Below the pieces are notes generated by a model. It had not been told where the DNA came from and did no database searches. It saw only the letters and a program-made list of their open reading frames with translations. Position numbers and translations under genes: made by a program. A DNA stretch of 36,416 nucleotides, from positions 1-36,416 of IMG/VR virus record IMGVR_UViG_3300027754_000233. One strand, given 5' to 3'. This DNA is from a virus. This document shows, piece after piece, positions 23,397-31,340 of the stretch. Within the stretch, counting starts at the first letter, position 1, and every line of letters begins with the position of its first letter.

Positions 23397-26265
23397 GTAA
23401 TGTCGATTCAGGGCGGCTTATCTTGATGGTGTTGACCCGCATCTGTGGGCCTTTTGTCTTTGACAGCATATCCTTCTTTACGTAGTTCACCCTGTACAGC
23501 TTCTCAAGCTGCTTGCGAAAGTCCGAGTACCCGAAGCTCATGCCAGAGCAGTACGCCTTGAGAAGCTGCTCTTCTATGAAGAAGTCTATGTAGCCGGGAG
23601 TAACCCCCCGCTCAACCCTACCGGCAATCTGCGTTCTGGTAATTGACTCGTCCACAACTCCTTGCTCACCGAAGGTAGCTTCCATAGCGCCGTCGATAAC
23701 CCTGACGTTGATAAACTTGCCGTAGAACTCCCTGATGTAAGCGTTCAGCACATCGTCTGCGGTTCGCACGTTGCTCTTGACGATGAGTCGTGCGTCTTCA
23801 ACAATGCCCTTGTAGAAATTAATGATCTGGCGTATGGGCAGGTCTATTATGTTTGCGTACTGGGAACCGGCTGCGATACATCCTGATACGTTGGAAGTAA
23901 CCCCTGCGGTCCAGTAGCGCTCATCATCTGTTAGCTTGAACTCATCCCTCACCTGTATCTCCACCTGATCGTACAAGTCCATAGCAAAAGTGCGGTTCTG
24001 CACTACCCACTTGGCAAACAGATCGCCAGCATGGGAGTAGTTGTCACGCAGCGATTTTATGACAGACACTTCTTGTGAACTCCATTTAAGAACCTTGGTA
24101 GCTACCCACTCAAGCATCCGTCGCATCTCACCTTCTGAGGAGTGCTTCCTAGCGCCAGACAGGTAGTCAAAGGCGTGTGTGTTGGAGGATAGCAAAGCCT
24201 GAAGCGCCCATATGGAGGTGTTTATCCGTTCCTTGTTTGCCCCATTCTCCATACGCTCCTTGCCACGCCCCTCACTTATATCAAACACAAATCCCGGAAA
24301 CCATTCAAAATCCTTGCGGTTCTTGGCGGTTATCTCGTCGCTGATGAGGGGCAAGCTTCGAAGCAGTCCAGCCCTTTGCTGCATGGCAACGTCTGATGTG
24401 CTTTTACCTACGCGATAGTCTCTTGGATGCCCCCATATAGAAGCCGCCAGTTCAAGTGCCAGACTCTTGCCAGTACCTGATTCAGTAGACCCTGCATGAA
24501 AGGTCATGCCGCCAAGCTTGGAGAACTGCATAAACGGGGAACCAAACCCTACGCCGCACCCCAGCGCCAAGATGTCATACATCCCACGGGAAATAAGCAT
24601 CTGTGGGAACTTGCGCCAGTTATCAATGGAGCCTTTTGGTTTTGTAGCGAAGGACACGTTCTCAAGTCCCGGCATGGGTATCTGCTGCACATCCCCGTTT
24701 TGCAGGAATATCTTACCGCCAGCAACGAAGTTATTGTTCTCCTGCCAGCCGTACCCATCCGGTATCGGGATCGCTGCCTTATTAGTTGACGCTGCTTCTA
24801 CACATCCACGCACATAGTCAAACAGGTTCTTGTCATTACCCGCGCCGAATGCGGCGATTATGTTCTGCGAAGCAAGGGCTTTTACAGTCTCATCTTTGCT
24901 GACCACGGCTTTCTGCGGCAACATCAACTGTACAGAACCTTCAGGCCGCATCGCCAGCATGTACACGAAATGCTCTTTCTGGACGTTGAGTATGTCCACG
25001 ACAAACAACTCATACGCAAGCACCATAACCTGCTTCACCACGGTGTTCTTGTTCTCGTCCTGCGTCTCAACGTCTCTTAGGATAGCGCCGTTACTGCCGT
25101 AAGAAAACCCTCTTGGTGGTTTGGGGCGTTTTATCTTTATTACTTCTGACCCGCTATCGGGGCTTAGTGACCTGTCCTTCTCCTCGTTGTCAGTCTGTAG
25201 CACGTTGCCAAGCACCAGCGGGTTTGTGATCTTCCCCCAGTGCGAGCATTTCGTACACACCCCCGGATTCTCACTGTCCATCTTTGTACAAGGATACGGG
25301 CCTCCCTTCTTGGCAATGTCCTTCAGTTTCTGGCGCATCCTATCTTCTGTGTAGGGGTGCATTTCTGTAAGTAGCTTAGCCGCTCCTTCGCCATCCTCGC
25401 ATTTCAAAGTCCAAGACAGCAGTCCCCGCCAGATGGGTTCCATGCCTTCTTTAGTGGCGTTCTCTAGGTAGTACTTAAGCTGGTCGCAGCCTGTACCTTG
25501 CGACGTTCGTACCACTATACCTTTGAAAAACGTGCGGCTTATCTCTACTATCTTTACTTCCGTGGAGCTTGGTGTTCTCTTAGGGCGTGTGCCGGGGATG
25601 TCAGCCAAGGTTGTTTTTGTTGCTGCTTGCGCAACAGCGTTGCCCTTTAGCTGTTCTTTTACTGCGATGGCGAAGTTGGCAAAGTCAAACGTACCTCCGG
25701 TAACAAGAATCTTTACCTTGCGGGGGGATTCCTTCTTCTTCCAGTTTGACGTTTCAGGTACGCGAAGAACCCTTGCAGCATCGGCTGTGACCGAGTAGTC
25801 GATATTCAGGCTGCGCTCTTTACACAGTCTCTTCAGGTTCTCTGAAGCTTCTTTCCACTCCGGTACTGGGATGTTGTCCGTAAAGGGCCAGTACACATGC
25901 AGCCCACCGCCAGATGAAACAACCCACGGGTTACCAAGCAGCCCCACTTTGGTTTCTTGCAGGAACTTGTCCAGCGCTGTAGCAGCTTCTTGTTTTGTCG
26001 CGTAGTCTTTCCCCGTCCCACAGTCTATGTCCATAAATGCAGACTTTAGAAACTGAGCGTTTGCTGCCGTGCGGCTACCAGCCTCTTTAAAACTGGCTAA
26101 CGCAAAGTACGTGTCGTATTCAGCGGCGTTAAACGCTTTGATAGTAGGTTCAAGGTCAGAAACCTTGTCTACGAATACGTGTTGTTTTCTTCCTGAGCTG
26201 AATTCCGCCAAGCACAAAACACCCGCCGACGGCACTACAGCCGCGATAAACTCTAGCGGTTTCAT
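23347..26265 (-). CDS. Bifunctional primase-helicase (AEP primase + DUF927-like ATPase)
   Basis: 972 residues; AGGA lies 8 bases before the ATG. The N-terminal 180 residues show archaeo-eukaryotic primase motifs: FMD79-I-D81-C, SSGGGLH123VYW, and a third acidic site at D156/D162 before AARVLRVPETSNWK. A Cys cluster (C326, C337, C340, PYPC..GVCTKCSHW) suggests metal binding between domains. From about residue 385 a DUF927-type region starts (RGFSYGSNGAIL), leading to Walker A GSTESGTGKS at 592-601 and Walker B LISDE at 640-644. It would unwind and prime DNA at the phage fork, working with the family A polymerase and SNF2-type helicase of the same operon. Length and domain order fit phage primase-helicases. 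Confidence 0.85.
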   Translation of the reverse strand: MKPLEFIAAVVPSAGVLCLAEFSSGRKQHVFVDKVSDLEPTIKAFNAAEYDTYFALASFKEAGSRTAANAQFLKSAFMDIDCGTGKDYATKQEAATALDKFLQETKVGLLGNPWVVSSGGGLHVYWPFTDNIPVPEWKEASENLKRLCKERSLNIDYSVTADAARVLRVPETSNWKKKESPRKVKILVTGGTFDFANFAIAVKEQLKGNAVAQAATKTTLADIPGTRPKRTPSSTEVKIVEISRTFFKGIVVRTSQGTGCDQLKYYLENATKEGMEPIWRGLLSWTLKCEDGEGAAKLLTEMHPYTEDRMRQKLKDIAKKGGPYPCTKMDSENPGVCTKCSHWGKITNPLVLGNVLQTDNEEKDRSLSPDSGSEVIKIKRPKPPRGFSYGSNGAILRDVETQDENKNTVVKQVMVLAYELFVVDILNVQKEHFVYMLAMRPEGSVQLMLPQKAVVSKDETVKALASQNIIAAFGAGNDKNLFDYVRGCVEAASTNKAAIPIPDGYGWQENNNFVAGGKIFLQNGDVQQIPMPGLENVSFATKPKGSIDNWRKFPQMLISRGMYDILALGCGVGFGSPFMQFSKLGGMTFHAGSTESGTGKSLALELAASIWGHPRDYRVGKSTSDVAMQQRAGLLRSLPLISDEITAKNRKDFEWFPGFVFDISEGRGKERMENGANKERINTSIWALQALLSSNTHAFDYLSGARKHSSEGEMRRMLEWVATKVLKWSSQEVSVIKSLRDNYSHAGDLFAKWVVQNRTFAMDLYDQVEIQVRDEFKLTDDERYWTAGVTSNVSGCIAAGSQYANIIDLPIRQIINFYKGIVEDARLIVKSNVRTADDVLNAYIREFYGKFINVRVIDGAMEATFGEQGVVDESITRTQIAGRVERGVTPGYIDFFIEEQLLKAYCSGMSFGYSDFRKQLEKLYRVNYVKKDMLSKTKGPQMRVNTIKISRPESTLLDKEDEKEATDILSVG

Positions 26266-26286
26266 GGACTTCCTTTGGGTGTTGTA

Positions 26287-26520
26287 CTAGAACTTAAGGC
26301 GTAGTTGTTTTGGTTTTGGTTGTAGCATGCGCATTCGCGCTACGCCTTCAAAGTGCCTACTCTCACCTTCTGCAGATATGTTCCTACAGAGCCTAATCGC
26401 AAGTTCTATCTGCATTGGTATGGGCAGTTTTCCTTTTTCTCCAATAAGGGCTGCTGCCAAGCGCATAACTTCTACGTCTTTCAAGCCTTCAAGTTGAATT
26501 CTTTGCACGTTTCTCTCCAC
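26287..26520 (-). CDS. Small conserved-looking protein, function unknown
   Basis: 77 residues if started at GTG 26520. A better-supported start may be TTG 26484, which overlaps the upstream stop as TTGA and has GAAGG just before it; ATG at codon 19 is another option. The sequence has a helical middle (EVMRLAAALIGEKGKLPIPMQIELAIRLCRNI) and a basic end (RMRMLQPKPKQLRLKF). It lies between an HTH gene and the primase-helicase and is probably co-translated with the HTH gene. I do not recognise a family. Confidence 0.5.
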   Translation of the reverse strand: MERNVQRIQLEGLKDVEVMRLAAALIGEKGKLPIPMQIELAIRLCRNISAEGESRHFEGVARMRMLQPKPKQLRLKF

Positions 26521-26759
26521 GCTTCTTCGGCTGTTTGTGATTTGCTAAGAATGTCTAGCATTATTTGGACTGTGCCTTTGTAGTAAGGGGCTACAGGCTT
26601 GCCGATAAACCAGTTGTATATGGTCTGCCGCGTAGCGCCTGTAGCTTTTGCGATACGCAGAACTGAAAAGTCCAGCTTCACGGCAAAGCGGCCCAGCCTG
26701 TTACCAAGTATTGGCTGGGTTTTATAAACACGTTCTTTGTATTTAGCGGTGTAAGCCAT
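26481..26759 (-). CDS. Small helix-turn-helix DNA-binding protein
   Basis: 92 residues. Residues 31-56 read FSVLRIAKATGATRQTIYNWF, a standard helix-turn-helix of the Xre/Cro type (AKATGATRQTIYNW is the turn and recognition helix), followed by a helix (TVQIMLDILSKSQTAEEAWRETCKEF). It is the only clear sequence-specific regulator candidate in the - block. The ATG has no ribosome binding site at normal distance; AAGGA lies upstream of a stable hairpin described separately. It could control early genes or act as Cro-like switch; this is inference. Confidence 0.7.
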   Translation of the reverse strand: MAYTAKYKERVYKTQPILGNRLGRFAVKLDFSVLRIAKATGATRQTIYNWFIGKPVAPYYKGTVQIMLDILSKSQTAEEAWRETCKEFNLKA

Positions 26760-26798
26760 AGCGTTTAGGGGGCCTAAGCCCCCCTTTCCTTTTTATTA
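26760..26798 (-). promoter_or_regulatory. Hairpin between Shine-Dalgarno and start codon of the HTH gene
   Basis: On the - strand the order is stop codon of the upstream gene, AAAAAGGAAAG, a GC-only 6-bp stem GGGGGC with loop TTAG and GCCCCC, then TAAACGCT and the ATG at 26759. Linear distance from AGGA to ATG is 27 bases, too far to work; with the stem folded it becomes about 11. This arrangement is known from T4 gene 38. On the + strand the same stem is followed by CTTTCCTTTTTATT, so it may also stop antisense transcription. Confidence 0.5.
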
Positions 26799-27767
26799 GT
26801 CGTCGGTATCCCAGTTGGCTGCGATGCTAGCCAGACTCTTACTAGCCGGTATGGTAGGTGCTGCCGCTGCCTTACGGACAACAGGCTCTTCCTCTACTAC
26901 AGGCTCCGCTTTTGCCTTTGCCTTAACCTTCTTGGGGGCGGGTGCTTCTTCCTCTTCTTCCTCCTCGGGTACCGGCTCTTCTACTTTCGGAGCAGGTTTA
27001 GGCAAGGCAGCAGCGCGGGGAGGTGCGGCGAGTGCTGGGACGCCACCACTATCATTCAACAGAACTGCGCGTTTCGCATCAGCAGTCTTGCCTTTAGCAT
27101 CTACCAACGGGAACTCCTCGTCGTTTAACCAGCGCACGGTCTTGAAGAACAGCTTGGGGGCTGACTCCTCGGTATCGAACCTGACGCGGGTAACAACTTC
27201 GTTAGGCTCAATACCCTGACCCTTGAGCCACAGACCGTAGGCTTGCAACGGGAACCAGCCGTTTTCTTCCTTGCCAAACAGGGACTTTGCAGGGCAGGTA
27301 AGCTGCAGCACCATACCGTCGAGGTTGTCTTCTGTAACCGCTGCTATGCGTTGCTGGTAGCGGCAAGCTTTGGTTTCCCCAGTACCGGAACCCTTTATGT
27401 TCTGGGGGCAGTCGGCACAGTTGGAGGACTGCGCTTTTGAGGAGATGGCATCCGGTTTCAGCCCATCGCTAGACTGACACACGGGTGCAGTGGATTCTCC
27501 CTCAACGTACTTGCCTTCGTAGTAAATGCGGGACACCTTGTCGGCGGCATTGACAAACACAATATCAATGTGGCGCTCATCTATAGCGGCGATCTGCTTG
27601 CCGTTCTCCACCAGACGAAACACGCCGCCCTTGATAGACAGGCGATGGGGATACCCGCCGCCCCCAGCACCGCCAGCCAGAGCTTTTGCAAGAGAAGAAG
27701 TACCCGTGCGGTTACGGGCAAACTCGGGTACGCTAGTTGGGTCAAACATAGTCAGGTTATTAGCCAT
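26796..27767 (-). CDS. Putative ssDNA-binding-like replication protein with acidic tail
   Basis: 323 residues. Residues 40-95 contain a conserved-looking beta region (HRLSIKGGVFRLVENGKQ, DIVFVNAADKVSRIYYEGKY). Four Cys (97, 117, 120, 135; PVCQSSDG, NCADCPQN, KACRYQQR) look like a zinc site. Residues 140-215 continue the core (DNLDGMVLQLTCPAKSLFG). From about residue 240 there is a Pro/Ala/Glu/Lys linker with a run of Glu, ending in NWDTDD. An OB-like core plus acidic disordered tail is the layout of phage and bacterial SSBs, where the tail recruits partners. Neighbours (primase-helicase, helicase, polymerase) agree. I know this as a phage family of unproven function, so SSB is inferred. Confidence 0.55.
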   Translation of the reverse strand: MANNLTMFDPTSVPEFARNRTGTSSLAKALAGGAGGGGYPHRLSIKGGVFRLVENGKQIAAIDERHIDIVFVNAADKVSRIYYEGKYVEGESTAPVCQSSDGLKPDAISSKAQSSNCADCPQNIKGSGTGETKACRYQQRIAAVTEDNLDGMVLQLTCPAKSLFGKEENGWFPLQAYGLWLKGQGIEPNEVVTRVRFDTEESAPKLFFKTVRWLNDEEFPLVDAKGKTADAKRAVLLNDSGGVPALAAPPRAAALPKPAPKVEEPVPEEEEEEEAPAPKKVKAKAKAEPVVEEEPVVRKAAAAPTIPASKSLASIAANWDTDD

Positions 27768-27775
27768 TACGATTC

Positions 27776-28183
27776 CTATTTAGAAGGTTTTTTAACAGAT
27801 ATTACATACTCGGACTTGGAGTTGAGGCCGGGAGGTACAAGCCCCGGATTGTCTTCCAAGAACTTTGCCATGTTTAGCTGCGCTATACGCCGCTCAATCA
27901 GGTCTACCGCATCATTGGTAATCACGAACTGCTTGAATGAATCCCAATCATGCGTTTCATATCGCGTCTGCAAGCGCATCATTACTGTTCCATACTCGGT
28001 GTTGATTGACTTGGAGCCGATAGCCTTCATCTGCTCTTTCATGGCACTGGAAATGCTGGCTTGCTGCGCTTTCAAGTCTTCTATTTCTTTATCGTAAACC
28101 TGAGTCAGTTGCTGGATATTCGTGCGTATCTTGATGTATATCTTAGCTAGCCGATCCATAGGTATCAGTTCTTCGGTTGTCAT
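27776..28183 (-). CDS. Coiled-coil replication-operon protein, Gam-like outline
   Basis: 135 residues; CGGAG lies 5-9 bases before the ATG. Residues 10-55 are a charged helix (KIYIKIRTNIQQLTQVYDKEIEDLKAQQ). Residues 64-130 have a conserved phage pattern: EYGTVMMRLQTRYETHDWDSF, DLIERRI, FLEDNPGLVPPGLNSKSEYVISVKK. A coiled N-terminal half with an alpha/beta C-terminal half resembles Mu Gam-type host nuclease inhibitors, but the similarity is in outline only. It sits between the helicase and the ssDNA-binding-like gene. The safest reading is a conserved phage protein of unknown function linked to DNA-end handling. Confidence 0.6.
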   Translation of the reverse strand: MTTEELIPMDRLAKIYIKIRTNIQQLTQVYDKEIEDLKAQQASISSAMKEQMKAIGSKSINTEYGTVMMRLQTRYETHDWDSFKQFVITNDAVDLIERRIAQLNMAKFLEDNPGLVPPGLNSKSEYVISVKKPSK

Positions 28184-28230
28184 ACATTCTCCGTTTGGTT
28201 TTATGTTTTATGTACTGCTAGTCAAAGATT

Positions 28231-29808
28231 TTACACTTCAATTTTTGTGTTTGCAAGCTCCTCTTCATAAAGTTGAATAAGAATATTGTGGTTGTCTACT
28301 TTGCCGCTTAACTGCTTGAACATACGGCGTTCTATATCACTTGCCTGTATATGTACCACCGTCACTTTGTCCCCTACCTGCCCCACCCTATCTGCGCGAG
28401 CAATGCATTGGAGGTAGGTTTCAACGGACATTACCGGCCCCCAAAAGACAACGGTGTCTGCCGCCGTCAGGGTTACCCCATGCGATGCAGCTTGTGGCTG
28501 TATCACCAGAACTCGCGGCTCCTGCTCCGTTTGGAAAGCTTTAAATATCAAAGCCCTCTTCGTAGCTGATACATCGCCGTGTATCTTGTTGTTACTGATG
28601 CCCTGCTTGCTAAGGAATTCGCTTATCGTATCTATGCTGTGGCGGTACGACGCAAACACCAGCACCTTCTTGCTTGTCTCCTCAAGAACTTCAGCCAGTA
28701 CGTTCAAGCGGGGGGTGCAGTTAAACTCTACAACCTCGTGGTTATCTGCGTAAGCAGCACCCGCCGATATCTGCAACAGCTTGTTGAGTACTGTTGCAGC
28801 GTTCACAGCCGTGATTGTCTCCCCCGCCGTATGAACAAGCATCTGTTCCTTGAGTAGCCGGTAGTACTTTACTTGCTGCGCTGTAAGCTCTGGTTCACGA
28901 ACTACGGTAATTACTGGCGGCAAATCAAGGCACTGCGCTTTTGTGAACCGTATGGCAGGCTGCAGCGCCCCGTGAACCAAGTCGTAGGCATCTTCTTTCG
29001 GTGCCCATTTAAACTTTGTGACTTGCCGCATAACCTTGTCGCGCCATGCAGTAGCGAACTTCGGGACACTGCTGGGGTTTATAAGACGCGCCAGCCCGTA
29101 GGCATCTTCCGGCGATTGCGCTGCAGGTGTTCCTGTCATAAGCCACAGGTACGTGTTAGCCCCCACAAGCCTGTTCAGGTATTTCCAACGCTTTGTAGAC
29201 ACGTTCTTCCACGCATTACATTCATCACCTATGATAAGGTCAAAGGTTCCGTCAGCGGTTATCGTGTCAGCCAGTATCGGCAAGCTGTCGTAGTTGGTAA
29301 TAATGAACTCGTATGGATTCTTTGCTATCTCAATCCTTCGGCTTGCTTGCGAGTGGTGTGCTATTGCAGCAGTGCGATGCACGATGCTCTTGTTTATGTC
29401 AGACAACCACGCCGCTTGCATGATAGACAACGGGCACAGAATCAAACAGCGGCGTACTTTGCCAATCTTCATGAGGTAGTCAGCCGCCCACAGCGCAGCC
29501 AACGTTTTACCCGTTCCCGGTTCACTAAACACAAAAGACTTCTTGTTCATAGTAAGAAACGCAGCCGTGTCGCGTTGATGTGCGAACGGCGTGTATTTCC
29601 CCGGCCATTTGTAGTTGCGAAGTATTGGGGATGGTACGTCACGAACACCCAGATTCTTTAGTACCCGCGCCTCATCCAGCCCCCAGTAAACTGCTACCTC
29701 GTACACGCCCTTCTTTACTTCTCCAATGGTTTTGCTGCGCGGTATGACTTCATACTTGGATGGATACCTTGTACGAAACACCAGCGCTTTGTTGTCTACG
29801 ATCTGCAT
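28231..29808 (-). CDS. SNF2-type DEAD-like helicase/translocase
   Basis: 525 residues. Motifs in order: Q78 in PFAHQRD, Walker A SEPGTGKT (95-102), CPLSIMQAAW (motif Ia), ITNYDSL, D195-E-C-N (motif II), TGTP (225-228, motif III), VLVFASYRHSIDTISEFL (start of the second RecA lobe), ASHGVTLTAADTVVFWGP (motif V), and Q467-C-I-A-R-A-D-R (motif VI with both arginines). This is a complete SF2/SNF2 two-lobe ATPase that would move along duplex DNA in replication or recombination. The ATG overlaps the stop of the HNH gene by one base (TAATG). Phage SNF2-type helicases often occur in operons with VRR-NUC nucleases, and one is present here. Confidence 0.9.
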   Translation of the reverse strand: MQIVDNKALVFRTRYPSKYEVIPRSKTIGEVKKGVYEVAVYWGLDEARVLKNLGVRDVPSPILRNYKWPGKYTPFAHQRDTAAFLTMNKKSFVFSEPGTGKTLAALWAADYLMKIGKVRRCLILCPLSIMQAAWLSDINKSIVHRTAAIAHHSQASRRIEIAKNPYEFIITNYDSLPILADTITADGTFDLIIGDECNAWKNVSTKRWKYLNRLVGANTYLWLMTGTPAAQSPEDAYGLARLINPSSVPKFATAWRDKVMRQVTKFKWAPKEDAYDLVHGALQPAIRFTKAQCLDLPPVITVVREPELTAQQVKYYRLLKEQMLVHTAGETITAVNAATVLNKLLQISAGAAYADNHEVVEFNCTPRLNVLAEVLEETSKKVLVFASYRHSIDTISEFLSKQGISNNKIHGDVSATKRALIFKAFQTEQEPRVLVIQPQAASHGVTLTAADTVVFWGPVMSVETYLQCIARADRVGQVGDKVTVVHIQASDIERRMFKQLSGKVDNHNILIQLYEEELANTKIEV

Positions 29809-30074
29809 TATTTTTTACCGTACATTTCCGGTTGCCTGCCCCGCCATCCTTTGTTGAACTTCGCGCTTGTCAGTCGCGTATTGCCTTTACCAGTTGAGCC
29901 TCCTTTATCCAGCGGCTTTATGTGGTCTACGTTTGTTCCGTCTCCCACAGTGGCTTTTCCTTTGGCGATTGCCTCCCGCCGTACTCGGTTGTTTGCTACA
30001 CGCTTGGCTTGCACGGACGGTACCTTGTTGTACGCAGCCTTTGTTTGTAGCTCCTGCTTACTTGACTTTGGCAT
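29808..30074 (-). CDS. Small HNH endonuclease
   Basis: 88 residues, very basic. Residues 1-45 are Lys/Arg-rich (VANNRVRREAIAKG). The beta-beta-alpha metal core is V-D50-H51-I-K-P-L-D-K-G-G, then GNTRLTSAKFN74KGW, fitting HNH with Asn as third residue and Asn65 in the middle. There are no zinc-knuckle cysteines. It is a compact phage HNH enzyme, more likely a replication or packaging-associated nuclease than a homing endonuclease since it is coupled on both sides (17-base overlap upstream, one-base overlap with the helicase gene). Target unknown. Confidence 0.8.
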   Translation of the reverse strand: MPKSSKQELQTKAAYNKVPSVQAKRVANNRVRREAIAKGKATVGDGTNVDHIKPLDKGGSTGKGNTRLTSAKFNKGWRGRQPEMYGKK

Positions 30075-30345
30075 TTAGGTTCTCCTTCGGTATGCTTATG
30101 TTGAAAAAGAAATTGGGGCTGTTATAGTTGCACTTTTTAGCTTCAAAACCAGCTAAACGAAAAGCTTCAATCAAAGAATCGTTACTGACGTACTCGCCAG
30201 CCCATCTTTCCACTACATGCTTTAGTCCATAGCTACTCATTTTCTTGTTGATAGTTTTACGTTTCTTCACTTCTTTTTCCACTAGCCATTTTTTAACAAG
30301 CCTAATTTCCGGTAAATCAACACCCGCTAAATCAGTGGCACTCAT
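30058..30345 (-). CDS. Small protein with a YGLKH motif, function unknown
   Basis: 95 residues; AGGAG lies 7-11 bases before the ATG. A basic N-terminal half (VKKWLVEKEVKKRKTINKK) is followed by SSYGLKHVVERWAGEYVSNDSLIEAFRLAGF and NFFFNIS. The pattern YGLKH..E...G.YVSN...I.A....GF recurs in small uncharacterised phage and bacterial proteins. It overlaps the HNH gene start by 17 bases and follows the Fe-S nuclease gene. The DNA is more AT-rich than neighbouring genes. No function can be assigned. Confidence 0.6.
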   Translation of the reverse strand: MSATDLAGVDLPEIRLVKKWLVEKEVKKRKTINKKMSSYGLKHVVERWAGEYVSNDSLIEAFRLAGFEAKKCNYNSPNFFFNISIPKENLNAKVK

Positions 30346-30354
30346 TTAATTCTC

Positions 30355-31008
30355 CTAATGTTTAGGATGGAACTCGCAGGTAGTAACAGGACACCACGGA
30401 CACAGCCCTGACTGCTTCGGATTCCACACATCGTTTGAATGGGAGGCAACTATCCTGCTAGTGCGCTCCCTGTAGTCCCACCACAACTTCTCTGCTTCAC
30501 TGCGGTCAATCTTGTGCTTGACCATCGTACCTTTAACTACAAACACCAGCGCGGCGTTGACTCTTTCTATCTTCGGGTACAAGGCAAATATCAACAGCGC
30601 CATAAGATCAAGCTGCCCCTTGTCAGGATACTTGTTACTGCCTGTCTTGTAGTCCACAACCCACGCCGTATTGTTCTCCTCGTCCAGTATGAGTAAGTCA
30701 ATGATGCCGCGAACCCATACGTCTTTAGCAAACCAATCGCAAGGTGTCAGGTCAATCTTAAGAGCCAGCTTCAGCTCAACGTACTTCGTTCCCTGCTTGG
30801 TGAGCAACGCATCCAGCACTTCTTTTACAAACTCAAACTGCTGGGGCAGCGGCACACCATTCACATACTCTTCAGCCGCCTTGTGTAGCTGCTCTCCATA
30901 CAGAATTTGCTCTGTTTTATCTAGCGGGTACTGTTTTAGAACTCTTACTGCGTGGTACTTTCTTGGGCAGTTTTCGTAATCTTTTAGTGCGCTGTGTGAC
31001 CAGTTCAT
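30355..31008 (-). CDS. RecB/Cas4-like PD-(D/E)XK nuclease with Fe-S cysteines
   Basis: 217 residues; AAGGAAG upstream of the ATG. It shows the PDDEXK_1 pattern: NWSHSALKDYENCPRKYH at the N-terminus, H42 in GEQLHKAAEEY, D104 in RGIIDLL, D119-Y-K121 as the D-x-K core, and Q132 in the Q-motif (GQLDLMAL). Cys14 with C203, C206 and C211 (GLCPWCPVTTC) matches the [4Fe-4S] clamp of AddB and Cas4 nucleases. It should be a metal-dependent exonuclease acting on DNA ends. Placed between the zincin and replication genes and near a helicase, it likely serves phage recombination or end processing. No Cas genes are near, so a CRISPR role is not suggested. Confidence 0.88.
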   Translation of the reverse strand: MNWSHSALKDYENCPRKYHAVRVLKQYPLDKTEQILYGEQLHKAAEEYVNGVPLPQQFEFVKEVLDALLTKQGTKYVELKLALKIDLTPCDWFAKDVWVRGIIDLLILDEENNTAWVVDYKTGSNKYPDKGQLDLMALLIFALYPKIERVNAALVFVVKGTMVKHKIDRSEAEKLWWDYRERTSRIVASHSNDVWNPKQSGLCPWCPVTTCEFHPKH

Positions 31009-31318
31009 TGTCTGGCTTCCTTTCTTTGTCGTCGTCTATAAAGCGCAATGTTCTAAATCGCTTGGCAAGGCCGTCAACAAACTTCTCGTTTTTATTAAGG
31101 GCATGTTCTTTCATGTCGTACAACATGGCGTGAACAACCTCGTGCCCAAATGTCTGTGATATTTCAGCCGGTGAGTATTTTCTGTTTGTCACCCCCGCTC
31201 TTAGAGCTAGTGCAATAATTTTATGGTTGTAGTAGATACGCCCTTTGCAAGCGGGGCTTCTTGGGAACCTGTCTATCTTAAATACTTCATACGTCGTCTT
31301 GCCTATTTTGATCATCAT
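30917..31318 (-). CDS. Small zincin metallopeptidase (HExxH), SprT/ImmA-like outline
   Basis: About 133 residues from ATG 31318, chosen because GGAG stands 11 bases upstream; the open frame extends to a GTG at 31354 inside the polymerase gene. The active site is G-H59-E60-V-V-H63-A-M-L, with Glu78 in NEKFVDGLAKRF as a possible third ligand. The N-terminal half is a small beta region (IKIGKTTYEVFKID, GRIYYNHKIIALAL). The end is very basic. The size fits a minimal zincin like those of the ImmA/IrrE or SprT-like groups. The last 92 bases overlap the start of the nuclease gene. The substrate is unknown: a repressor, a host factor or DNA-protein crosslinks are all possible. Confidence 0.72.
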   Translation of the reverse strand: MMIKIGKTTYEVFKIDRFPRSPACKGRIYYNHKIIALALRAGVTNRKYSPAEISQTFGHEVVHAMLYDMKEHALNKNEKFVDGLAKRFRTLRFIDDDKERKPDNELVTQRTKRLRKLPKKVPRSKSSKTVPAR

Positions 31319-31340
31319 GTTGCTACGTTCTCCATTAAGT

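Noticed and set aside
28873-29661. 262-codon open frame on the + strand
   Set aside because: It is antisense to the SNF2 helicase, whose motifs are complete, and its product is Arg/Cys-rich with no recognisable domain.
30355-31008. Cas4-like gene as part of a CRISPR adaptation module
   Set aside because: No repeat-spacer array or cas1/cas2 gene is present; the operon is for phage replication.
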